A program made the position numbers and the translations under genes. DNA of 12,779 nt from an uncultured Oscillospiraceae bacterium (GTDB taxonomy: Bacteria; Bacillota; Clostridia; Oscillospirales; Ruminococcaceae). The DNA is taken from contig CABUEI010000053.1 of assembly GCA_902490585.1 (NCBI GenBank), positions 1 to 12,779 on the forward strand, given 5' to 3'. The notes under the pieces were generated by a model. The model was not told where the DNA came from. It did not search any database and was given only the letters and a program-made list of their open reading frames with translations. This document shows positions 7,072 through 12,779 of this stretch, piece after piece; position 1 is the first letter of the stretch; each line of letters starts with the position of its first letter.

Positions 7072-7099
7072 CAGTAACATATATTTGAATTGAATATGC

Positions 7100-7142
7100 A
7101 AAAAACAGACGTGGGAGCGAGGTGCTTTCACGTCTGTTTTAA
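7100..7142. terminator. Strong bidirectional Rho-independent terminator
   Basis: AAAACAGACGTG (7102-7113) pairs perfectly over 12 bp with CACGTCTGTTTT (7129-7140) around a 15-nt loop. On the plus strand it ends in TTTT after the MarR operon. On the minus strand it is followed by a six-T run (7100-7105), so it can also end transcription from the EF-G-like gene. Confidence 0.85.
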
Positions 7143-7161
7143 TTATGCTGTTTTATCAACT

Positions 7162-7249
7162 GCCGCCAGCACTGCCAATAATCTCCGCTGTTGCACTATC
7201 CTTTAAAGACATACAACGTTATCGAATACGGAATTGCCCGTAGCAGTAC
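7162..7249. repeat. 88-bp intergenic repeat, copy A
   Basis: It aligns without gaps to copy B at 7265-7352, with about 11 differences over 88 bp. The most conserved part is TTTAAAGACATACAACGTTA. Complementary CGTTG or TGTTG and CAACG arms flank an internal TCYTTTAAAGA near-palindrome, so the core can fold into a hairpin of about 30 nt. It lies in the 3' flank of the EF-G-like gene, before the bidirectional terminator. No coding capacity was recognised. Confidence 0.85.
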
Positions 7250-7264
7250 ATTGTCGCTTAATTC

Positions 7265-7352
7265 GCCGTTAGCACTGCCAATCATCCCCGCCGTTGCACT
7301 ATCTTTTAAAGACATACAACGTTATCAAAGGCGGAATTGCCCGTGGCGGTAC
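7265..7352. repeat. 88-bp intergenic repeat, copy B
   Basis: This is the second copy of the element, starting 103 bp after copy A with a 15-bp gap between copies. Its core CGTTG...TCTTTTAAAGA...CAACG can form a hairpin. Its right end runs into a perfect GTGGCG-GTA-CGCCAC hairpin (7343-7357) that touches the stop codon of the EF-G-like gene. Copy A has AGCAG in place of GGCGG there and lacks the complementary arm. Confidence 0.85.
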
Positions 7353-7356
7353 GCCA

Positions 7357-9429
7357 CTAGCCTTCGTATTCGGAGAATTTGGGAGCGTTGGCTATTACAT
7401 CAGCTTCGAGAGCCTGCGGTAACTGCTCATAGTGGTCGAACTGAGCGGCGAAATGACCCAGACCTCTGGTTATCTGGCGGATAACGGTTGCAAGATCGGT
7501 GATTTCGGACTGCGGCATCTGAGCGTCAAGCTCGGTCATGCCCTGTTCCTCTTCGCTCGGATTCATGCCGAGAACTGTACCTCTGCGCTTGTTGATAACC
7601 GTCATTATATCACCGGTGCTTGCATCGTCTAGTGTTACCTTTACAAGACATATAGGCTCGAGTATGCAGGGCTGTGCTTCTGCAAGTCCCTGCTTGTATG
7701 CGATATGAGCCGCCATTTTGAATGCCTGCTCGGAGCTGTCTACAGGGTGATATGAACCGTCAAGCAGAGTTGCCTTCAGGTTTACAACAGGGTAACCTGC
7801 AAGTACGCCGTGTGCGGTGGATTCCACAAGTCCCTTTTCAACGGCAGGGAAGTAGTTCTTCGGTACGCTTCCGCCGAATACCTTTTCCTCAAATACAAGA
7901 GTATCACTGTCGCAAGGCTCAAATTCGATCTTTACATGACCGTACTGACCATGACCGCCCGACTGTTTCTTGTGCTTGCCCTCAGCCTGAACTTTCTTGC
8001 GGATAGATTCACGGTATGCGATTATCGGGTCGGAAACTATGACATCAACACCGAATTTGGTTTTCATCTTTGCAATTGCGGCGTCAAGATGCTGTTCGCC
8101 GAGACCGCCTAATATACGCTGATGCGTTTCGTGGTTGTGGTCGTAACTTAACGTCTTGTCTTCCTCAACCATACGTTTTATAGCGTTGCTTATCTTGCCC
8201 TCGTCATTCTTATCCTTTGCGGAGATAGCCTTGAAGAAACAAGGAACGGGGTATTTTTCTGCGGCGAATACCGTTTCGTCACCCGATGCGGTGAGCGTAT
8301 CGCCTGTGTTGGCACTGAGCTTTGTTGCGGCTACAATGTCGCCTGCGTAAGCTTCGATCATATCCTCGGTCTTCTTGCCCTGCATACTGAGGAGCTTGCC
8401 CGGCTTTTCAAGGTTGCCTGTTGTGCGGTTTACTACCTCTGTTCCTGCGGCAAGAGTACCGTTTACTATCTTTATGTAGCTGAGCTTTCCTACAAACGGA
8501 TCGGCTACCGTCTTGAATACCTTGGCTTCAAGTGTGTCACGGCTCGCATACTGTACTCTTGAGCCGTCCTCGCAAAGCTCACCGTTTGTTTCATCTGGGC
8601 TCGGAAGCATATAGATTATGGTGTTGAGCATCATGTCGATACCTGCAAGAGTATCGCCCGAACAGCATACAACAGGTGTGATATAGCCCTTGTGTATACC
8701 GTCGTGAAGACCCTTTATAAGCTCTGCTTCGGTGAAGTCCTCGCCCTCGTTTTCAAAATAACGCATCATCAGCTCTTCATCGGTTTCGGCTACCGCTTCA
8801 GCCATTGCGGCACGCAGACCTTTCAGGCGGTTTTCAGACGCAGGCATGGGTACTTCTGTGGGTATGCCGTTGTCATAAGTGTATGCTTTCATTTCAAGCA
8901 GATTTATGTAGCTCTCAACTGTGCCGTACTTATCAAAAGGAACGACTATAGGGCAGATTGACGGACCGAACTGTGTTTTCAGCTCTTCAAGGCATTTGTA
9001 GAAGTTGCTGTTTTCTTCTTCCATACGGGTTACAACGAACATTGTCGTCTTGCCGTGTTTTACGGCTTCTCTGTAAGCCTTTATTGTGCCGACCTGAACG
9101 CCGTCCTTTGCGGGAAGAGCGATTACAACGCTCTCTGCGGCGCTGATACCCTCATAAAGTCCTGCGGCAAAGTCAAACTGACCGGGTGTATCGAGAATAT
9201 TTATTTTAACGTCTTTCCACTGGCAGTAAGCAAGCGAAGTACCGAGTGAGATTTTTCTCTTTATCTCTTCGGGGTCATAGTCGCAGACGCTGCTGCCGTC
9301 CGATACTTTGCCCATTCTCTCAATCTCGCCGCACTTGTAAAGCAGACCTTCAACTACAGAAGTTTTACCGCTTCCGCCGTGTCCTGCGAGGGCTATGTTT
9401 CGTATGTTCTTGCAAGTGTAAGTTTTCAT
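7357..9429 (-). CDS. EF-G-like translational GTPase (FusA2-type paralogue)
   Basis: 690 residues, the full length of an EF-G. The GTPase domain is at about 1-270, with P-loop AGHGGSGKTS at 15-24 and switch-II DTPGQFDF at 80-87. Domain II is at about 290-375, III at about 385-460, IV at about 462-580 (YRESIRKKVQAEGKHKKQSG, then GHGQYGHV) and V at about 585-690 (INKRRGTVLGM). Two GTPase motifs deviate. The catalytic His of DTPGH is Gln84, and the NKxD guanine-specificity motif reads TRME at 134-137. Switch I has KRKIS where EF-G has RGIT. Such changes are common in the second EF-G-like group, so this is a paralogue rather than the main fusA, and its role (ribosome rescue, recycling or stress) is not established. 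The gene is monocistronic, with ATG at 9427-9429 and an AAGGAT ribosome binding site. It is not next to rpsL, rpsG or tuf, which fits a paralogue. Confidence 0.92.
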   Translation of the reverse strand: MKTYTCKNIRNIALAGHGGSGKTSVVEGLLYKCGEIERMGKVSDGSSVCDYDPEEIKRKISLGTSLAYCQWKDVKINILDTPGQFDFAAGLYEGISAAESVVIALPAKDGVQVGTIKAYREAVKHGKTTMFVVTRMEEENSNFYKCLEELKTQFGPSICPIVVPFDKYGTVESYINLLEMKAYTYDNGIPTEVPMPASENRLKGLRAAMAEAVAETDEELMMRYFENEGEDFTEAELIKGLHDGIHKGYITPVVCCSGDTLAGIDMMLNTIIYMLPSPDETNGELCEDGSRVQYASRDTLEAKVFKTVADPFVGKLSYIKIVNGTLAAGTEVVNRTTGNLEKPGKLLSMQGKKTEDMIEAYAGDIVAATKLSANTGDTLTASGDETVFAAEKYPVPCFFKAISAKDKNDEGKISNAIKRMVEEDKTLSYDHNHETHQRILGGLGEQHLDAAIAKMKTKFGVDVIVSDPIIAYRESIRKKVQAEGKHKKQSGGHGQYGHVKIEFEPCDSDTLVFEEKVFGGSVPKNYFPAVEKGLVESTAHGVLAGYPVVNLKATLLDGSYHPVDSSEQAFKMAAHIAYKQGLAEAQPCILEPICLVKVTLDDASTGDIMTVINKRRGTVLGMNPSEEEQGMTELDAQMPQSEITDLATVIRQITRGLGHFAAQFDHYEQLPQALEADVIANAPKFSEYEG

Positions 9430-9473
9430 GGTTTTATCCTTTTTATCCTTTCGTTAAAATTTCGGATAAGTAC

Positions 9474-9502
9474 ATTATATACGGATTTTGGAAAAAATAC
9501 AA
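9474..9502 (-). promoter_or_regulatory. Sigma-A promoter of the EF-G-like gene
   Basis: On the minus strand: -35 TTGTAT (9497-9502), 17-bp spacer, -10 TATAAT (9474-9479). It gives a leader of about 38 nt containing two AAGGATAAAA copies, of which the one nearer the ATG is the ribosome binding site. Confidence 0.7.
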
Positions 9503-9597
9503 GGGATTTTTCGTGAAAACTGAAATACGGGTGTAGAAATATGTTATTTATTTTTGTGCAGATTGTATAAAAGTGAATATCGGTATTTGCCGTTTTC

Positions 9598-9626
9598 TTT
9601 ACAACGGTGCACTGCGGCGGTATAAT
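9598..9626 (+). promoter_or_regulatory. Sigma-A promoter of the GNAT gene
   Basis: -35 TTTACA (9598-9603), 17-bp spacer, -10 TATAAT (9621-9626). The transcript would start near 9633, so the in-frame TTG at 9629 cannot be the start codon. Confidence 0.75.
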
Positions 9627-9655
9627 TATTGTTATCGGAAGAAAAGAGGGATAAC

Positions 9656-10144
9656 GTGAATATTACGGTAAGAGAATATAAGAGCGGTGACGCACATGTT
9701 GCGGCTGAAATCTGGAACGAGGTAGTGCGTGACGGTGTTGCATTTCCGCAGGAAAATGAAATGAGCGACGTTGAAGCGGACGAATTCTTCCGCTCGCAGA
9801 GCTACACGGGAATTGCCTGTGATGAAAGCGGCAATGTGTACGGGCTGTACATACTCCACCCGAACAATGTCGGCAGATGCGGTCATATCAGCAACGCAAG
9901 CTATGCGGTAAGCTCTTCTGCCCGTGGAAAAGGAGTAGGCAGAGCGGTAGTGACCGACAGCATAAAAAAGGCAAAGGAACTCGGCTTCGGAATTTTACAG
10001 TTCAATGCGGTGGTTGCAAGCAACACTGCGGCACTGGCACTGTATAAGTCGCTCGGATTTATACAGCTCGGGGTTATACCGGGCGGATTCAGATTGAAAA
10101 GCGGAGAGTATGAGGATATAATTCCGCATTATATTGAGCTTTAA
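9656..10144 (+). CDS. GNAT-family N-acetyltransferase
   Basis: 162 residues from GTG 9656, which is preceded by AGAGGG (9645-9650) with a 5-nt gap and lies after the predicted transcription start. It is a single GNAT domain: beta strands at the N-terminus (ITVREYKSGD), the acetyl-CoA pyrophosphate loop SSARGKGVGRAVV (R/Q-x-x-G-x-G) in the middle, and the C-terminal NTAALALYKSLGFIQLG motif. The protein transfers an acetyl group from acetyl-CoA to an unknown amine. The best subgroup guess is small-molecule or peptide acetylation in the cytosol. It is a stand-alone transcription unit with its own promoter and terminator. Confidence 0.9.
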   Translation: MNITVREYKSGDAHVAAEIWNEVVRDGVAFPQENEMSDVEADEFFRSQSYTGIACDESGNVYGLYILHPNNVGRCGHISNASYAVSSSARGKGVGRAVVTDSIKKAKELGFGILQFNAVVASNTAALALYKSLGFIQLGVIPGGFRLKSGEYEDIIPHYIEL

Positions 10145-10149
10145 AAAAT

Positions 10150-10195
10150 AAGCACAGCACCGACGGTAATCTGCGATGCTGTGCTTTCTTTTATT
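10150..10195 (+). terminator. Rho-independent terminator after the GNAT gene
   Basis: AAGCACAGCA (10150-10159) pairs over 10 bp with TGCTGTGCTT (10177-10186) around a 17-nt loop, followed by TCTTTTATTT. Confidence 0.85.
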
Positions 10196-10292
10196 TGCCT
10201 ATTCTTAAACGTATCTCCCTGAGTGCTTCTGCACGGTTTGCGTTTGCCATGACCTTGTAGTTTGTGTACTGCGAATATATAACAAGCGTCAT
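10191..10292 (-). pseudogene. Short orphan coding remnant (C-terminal fragment of an unrecognised gene)
   Basis: The minus strand is open for 33 residues from ATG 10290-10292 to TAA 10191-10193. The peptide has natural-looking composition (VIYSQYTNYKVMANANR, then AEALREIRLRIGK). An in-frame stop lies two codons upstream of the ATG and there is no clear ribosome binding site. The reading frame ends exactly where the histidine-kinase homology of the plus strand begins. I read it as the 3' end of a gene whose body was lost in a rearrangement. A genuine 33-residue peptide gene is less likely. The family is not recognised. Confidence 0.4.
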
Positions 10293-11245
10293 TCTTTAAT
10301 CGAGAGCGGTAATTTCGAGCTGAACAACGAGCCGTCCGATATCAACGAAATGTTTGACTTCTATAAACAGTCGGCTCAGGGAGCAGGTATTGGCAGAAAG
10401 CTGTATTACAATTTCAACCTGCACGATATAGAGCACAATATCGTAAGTACCGACAGCGTAAGACTGGGACAGATAATTATCAACCTGCTGTCTAATGCTG
10501 TAAAATATACGCTTGACGGCGGTACGGTAAGTCTTGAAATGTACGAAGAACATACACAGCGTGAGGGTTACACCCGTCTTGTTACAATTGTAAGCGACAC
10601 GGGAATAGGCATGGATGAAGAGTTCATCGGTAAGATGTACGATGAATTTTCCCGTGCGGTAGACACCCGTGTGAACAAAGTCAGATGCAGCGGTCTGGGT
10701 CTTGCAATAGTAAAAAACTGGTTGACCTTATGGGCGGCAATATTGAGGTAAACAGCAGAGTGCAGGAAGGAACGGCGTTCCGCTTTACTGTCGAACTGCC
10801 GTATCTGAGCGATGAATATTGTTTAAACAGTAATGAAGAAACAATAGATGAAACTGTCGGCAAGGGACTTAACCTGCTGATAGCCGAGGACAACGAGCTT
10901 AACTATGAGATTCTGTCGGAGCAACTGATGATGTGTGGTATAACCTGCGATCATGCCGAGAACGGCAGAGAGTGCGTCGATATGTTCGTTGATTCGGGCA
11001 ATGAACACTATGACGCAATACTGATGGATATGCAGATGCCGGTAATGGACGGGCTTACTGCGGCATGGAATATAAGACGCTCAAAAGTTCCTTATTCAAG
11101 AGATATTCCGATTATTGCGGTAACGGCAAACGCATACAGTGACGATGTGAAGAAGTGTATAGGTGCAGGAATGAACGGACACGTTTCAAAACCTGTCAAT
11201 GTCGATAAATTGCTGAAAATGATTGTCGAGATGGAAAAGAAATAA
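10293..11245 (+). pseudogene. Degraded hybrid histidine kinase (ATPase domain plus receiver), 5'-truncated and frameshifted
   Basis: Homology begins abruptly at about 10296 with LIESGNFELNNEPSDINEMF, the linker normally found after the phosphoacceptor helix of a hybrid sensor kinase. Sensor, membrane part and H-box histidine are absent. The ATPase domain follows with N box IIINLLSNAVKY, G1 box SDTGIGM and G2 box CSGLGLAIVK (Cys for the usual Gly). At the run of six A (10712-10717) the frame shifts: one missing A would restore IVKKLVDLMGGN across 10710-10740. The first frame stops at 10751, and the remainder continues in another frame to 11245. That part encodes an apparently intact receiver with AEDNELN, the phospho-acceptor Asp at codon 11027 in LMDMQMP, VTANA and SKPV. 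No promoter or start was seen. It could never autophosphorylate in the usual way. An independently translated receiver remains possible. Confidence 0.8.
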
Positions 11246-11262
11246 ACAAGACGGAATAAGTG

Positions 11263-11301
11263 AAACACGGTTTCCTGTTAATAGGGGAGCCGTGTTTTTA
11301 T
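11263..11301 (+). terminator. Rho-independent terminator after the kinase remnant
   Basis: AAACACGG (11263-11270) pairs with CCGTGTTT (11290-11297), with a possible inner TCC/GGG extension, followed by TTTATAT. Its survival behind the pseudogene suggests the 3' end of the original kinase gene is native here. Confidence 0.75.
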
Positions 11302-11327
11302 ATTCCGTCAAATTTTTAAAATCGGTG

Positions 11328-11356
11328 TTGACAAACCGTAAAACAGATGTTATAAT
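11328..11356 (+). promoter_or_regulatory. Consensus sigma-A promoter of the GntR-ABC operon
   Basis: -35 TTGACA (11328-11333), 17-bp spacer, -10 TATAAT (11351-11356). Both hexamers are perfect and the spacing is optimal, so this should be a very strong promoter unless repressed. Confidence 0.9.
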
Positions 11357-11357
11357 A

Positions 11358-11386
11358 CAACTGTACTAACTCAAATAGTACAGTTG
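11358..11386 (+). promoter_or_regulatory. Probable GntR (YtrA-type) operator
   Basis: CAACTGTACTA (11358-11368) and TAGTACAGTTG (11376-11386) form a perfect 11-bp inverted repeat around ACTCAAA. It begins 2 bp after the -10 box and covers the transcription start. A GTACTA/TAGTAC-type dyad is the expected kind of site for a GntR repressor of the YtrA class, so autorepression is inferred. Confidence 0.75.
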
Positions 11387-11405
11387 ATGTGAAAGGCAGT
11401 GTGAT

Positions 11406-11780
11406 ATGTTTTCTTTAAGGTTGCAGGGCGGTGTGCCTTTATCCGAACAACTTGAGGCTAGAATAGCGGAGCTTATAATAAGCGGAGAAATGGCTGAAAA
11501 TGAAAAACTTCCTGCTGTGCGTGAAGTTGCGAAAGAACTTATGATAAATCCGAACACTGTTCAGAAGACCTACAGACAGCTTGAACAGAGAGGGCTTATA
11601 TATTCTCTTCCGGGCAAAGGCAGTTATGTGGCTGAACGGTCGCAGTATTCATCTGCCGTACTTAAAAAAGCCACGGAAGAATTTAATCGGGCAGTGAATG
11701 AAGCGGTAAAGTCCGGACTTACAAAAGAGATAATGACGGCGGTAATTGACGCTGTTATAAATAAGGAGGGTGAAATATGA
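11406..11780 (+). CDS. GntR-family transcriptional regulator, YtrA subfamily
   Basis: 124 residues. The N-terminal GntR winged helix is at about 5-75 (PLSEQLEARIAELIISGEM, LPAVREVAKELMINPNTVQK, LEQRGLIYSLPGKGSYVA). A short helical tail of about 50 residues lacks a ligand-binding domain, which is the mark of the YtrA subfamily. These small regulators typically repress an operon encoding themselves and an ABC transporter, often induced by cell-envelope-active compounds. The stop overlaps the ABC gene start (ATGA at 11777-11780), so the two are translationally coupled. The operator at the promoter fits self-repression. Confidence 0.93.
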   Translation: MFSLRLQGGVPLSEQLEARIAELIISGEMAENEKLPAVREVAKELMINPNTVQKTYRQLEQRGLIYSLPGKGSYVAERSQYSSAVLKKATEEFNRAVNEAVKSGLTKEIMTAVIDAVINKEGEI

Positions 11781-12676
11781 TAAACGTAGATAACATAACA
11801 AAACAATTCGGCGATTTTTATGCACTGAATGAATTTTCGCTTAACGTGAAGAGCGGAAGTGCTTACGGTCTGCTCGGCTCAAACGGAGCAGGAAAATCGA
11901 CACTTCTGCGTATTCTTGCGGGAATATACAGGCAGGACAGCGGAGAGGTGACTGTAGACGGAGAAAAGATTTACGATAACGTTGCGGTAAAGCAGAGAAT
12001 ATTCTATGTAAGCGACGACGTGGAGCAGTATGCGAACATGACTCCCGACGATATGGAAAAAATGTACGAGATATTCTATCCGACTTTTTCAAAAGAGAAA
12101 TTCGACAAACTTATGGCGGTGGTGGATCTGCCACGGGATAAGCGTATGTCAACGTTCTCAAAGGGTATGAAACGTCAGGCGGCGGTTATATGCGGACTTG
12201 CGGCATCGACCGATATTCTCCTGCTTGATGAGGCTTTTGACGGACTTGACCCGACCATGAGAATAAACGTCAGAAAAATGCTTTTTGACGCTATGGCGGA
12301 GAACAACAGCACGGTAATAATTTCATCACATAATCTGACCGAGATCGAGGAGCTGTGCGACAGCGTAGGTCTTGTACATAAAGGCAAGGTAATCTTTGAC
12401 CGTGAACTTGACAATGTCAAGGGAAATCTGCATAAGATACAGGTTTCGTTTGACGGCATAAAAACAGCCGCAGATTTACCGGGAATAGAAATTTTGTCGG
12501 AAAACACGATAGGCAGTGTGCAGAACTTTATTGTGAAAGGCAACGCAGAGGAAGCCTGCCGTGTAATGCGTGAAAACGGTGCAAAATTCTGTGATGTGAT
12601 ACCGCTCACACTCAACGAAATATTTATATATGAAATGGAGGGACTCGGTTATGACAGCTCAAAACTCGATAAGTAA
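11777..12676 (+). CDS. ABC transporter ATP-binding protein (YtrB/CcmA-type)
   Basis: 299 residues, a single ABC ATPase of usual length. Walker A GSNGAGKST is at 34-42, the signature-like FSKGMKRQ is near 128-135 (Lys-Gly-Met in place of the SGGQ form, as is common in this export subgroup), and Walker B DILLLDEAFDGLDP is followed by the switch histidine in SSHNLTEIEE. The last 80 residues form the subgroup's C-terminal extension. The start is preceded by AAGGAGG inside the GntR gene. It should energise a membrane permease encoded next, but that gene is broken within the window, so this protein may lack its partner. Known YtrA-linked transporters act in envelope stress or export. The substrate is unknown. 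Confidence 0.94.
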   Translation: MINVDNITKQFGDFYALNEFSLNVKSGSAYGLLGSNGAGKSTLLRILAGIYRQDSGEVTVDGEKIYDNVAVKQRIFYVSDDVEQYANMTPDDMEKMYEIFYPTFSKEKFDKLMAVVDLPRDKRMSTFSKGMKRQAAVICGLAASTDILLLDEAFDGLDPTMRINVRKMLFDAMAENNSTVIISSHNLTEIEELCDSVGLVHKGKVIFDRELDNVKGNLHKIQVSFDGIKTAADLPGIEILSENTIGSVQNFIVKGNAEEACRVMRENGAKFCDVIPLTLNEIFIYEMEGLGYDSSKLDK

Positions 12677-12755
12677 AAGAAGCTACTTCGGAAGCTATTT
12701 CAGATACAAACTTTTTAAAAATAAGGCTCTGTCACAACAAATGGTTGATTTTTGA
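12651..12755 (+). pseudogene. ABC permease gene, interrupted after about 25 codons
   Basis: ATG 12651 has GGAGGG at 12637-12642 (8-nt gap) and overlaps the ABC gene by 26 bp, the usual coupling in such operons. The frame encodes MTAQNSISKRSYFGSYFRYK and LFKNKA, a cytoplasmic N-terminal leader like that of an ABC-2-type permease before its first helix. It then runs into an apparent insertion-sequence end and stops at TGA 12753-12755 after 34 residues, with no membrane segment. The rest of the permease may lie beyond the inserted element, outside the window. Confidence 0.65.
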
Positions 12756-12779
12756 CGAGAAATAGCGTATAATAATAGT
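12725..12779 (+). mobile_element. Left end of a probable insertion sequence (continues past window)
   Basis: From GGCTCTGTCACAAC (12725 on) the sequence stops resembling a permease gene and looks like an insertion-sequence terminal repeat. GGCTCTGT followed by a TTGATTTTT stretch recalls the ends of ISL3-type elements, but the family is uncertain. An outward-in promoter follows within 50 bp, as expected upstream of a transposase gene. The transposase itself, the other end and the target duplication are not visible. Confidence 0.55.
12745..12773 (+). promoter_or_regulatory. Putative transposase promoter inside the insertion-sequence end
   Basis: -35 TTGATT (12745-12750), 17-bp spacer, -10 TATAAT (12768-12773). 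It reads into the element, towards the window edge. Confidence 0.6.

Noticed and set aside
7214..7223. AACGTT in the 88-bp repeat as a further site of the 21-bp array family
   Set aside because: Only the hexamer is shared. The TTAAC...GTTAA dyad and 21-bp periodicity are absent, so it is likely coincidence.
9629..9655. TTG start adding nine residues to the acetyltransferase
   Set aside because: It lies upstream of the predicted transcription start and lacks a ribosome binding site. GTG 9656 has AGAGGG at the right distance.
10710..10720. Programmed ribosomal frameshift at the A-run of the kinase
   Set aside because: The gene also lacks its start, sensor and H-box and has a Gly-to-Cys change in the G2 box, so decay is the simpler explanation.

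Overview
The window looks like a chromosomal segment of a low-to-mid GC gut Firmicute, most likely a clostridial Ruminococcaceae/Oscillospiraceae-type bacterium. This is inferred from codon use, near-consensus sigma-A promoters with 17-bp spacers, strong GGAGG-type ribosome binding sites, and the gene families present (large cytoplasmic GH3, EF-G-like GTPase, YtrA-type GntR/ABC pair, AlbA_2 ATP-binding protein). No rRNA, tRNA or CRISPR array was seen.

Layout. Positions 3-440 hold the 3' end of a MATE efflux pump, closed by a terminator. A minus-strand Schlafen/AlbA_2-type ATP-binding regulator (509-1939) follows. Its promoter abuts an array of about nine 21-bp repeats (2000-2189), each built around a TTAAC-N8-GTTAA dyad. 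A promoter with a cre-like operator in its spacer then drives a 924-residue GH3 glycosidase (2354-5128) that carries an apparent beta-trefoil insert. It converges with a Crp/Fnr-family regulator (5115-5807, minus) and the two overlap by 14 bp. Divergent from that regulator is a MarR regulator plus YczE-like membrane protein operon (5985-7071), ended by a bidirectional terminator. Two copies of an 88-bp hairpin-forming repeat (7162-7352) lie in the 3' flank of a minus-strand EF-G-like GTPase (7357-9429). A GNAT acetyltransferase (9656-10144) is divergent from it.

The right part is a remodelled area. It has a short orphan coding remnant (10191-10292, minus) joined to a decapitated and frameshifted hybrid histidine kinase (10293-11245). 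A GntR/ABC-ATPase operon follows (11406-12676), with a perfect 11-bp inverted-repeat operator at its promoter. The permease gene that should complete this transporter opens at 12651 but is broken after about 25 codons by what looks like an insertion-sequence end (12725 to the window edge).

The genes form several small independent transcription units, most of them one regulator plus its target. No complete novel multi-gene system is evident. The strongest candidates for something undescribed are the 21-bp dyad array in front of the AlbA_2 gene, the paired 88-bp element, and the trefoil-bearing GH3.
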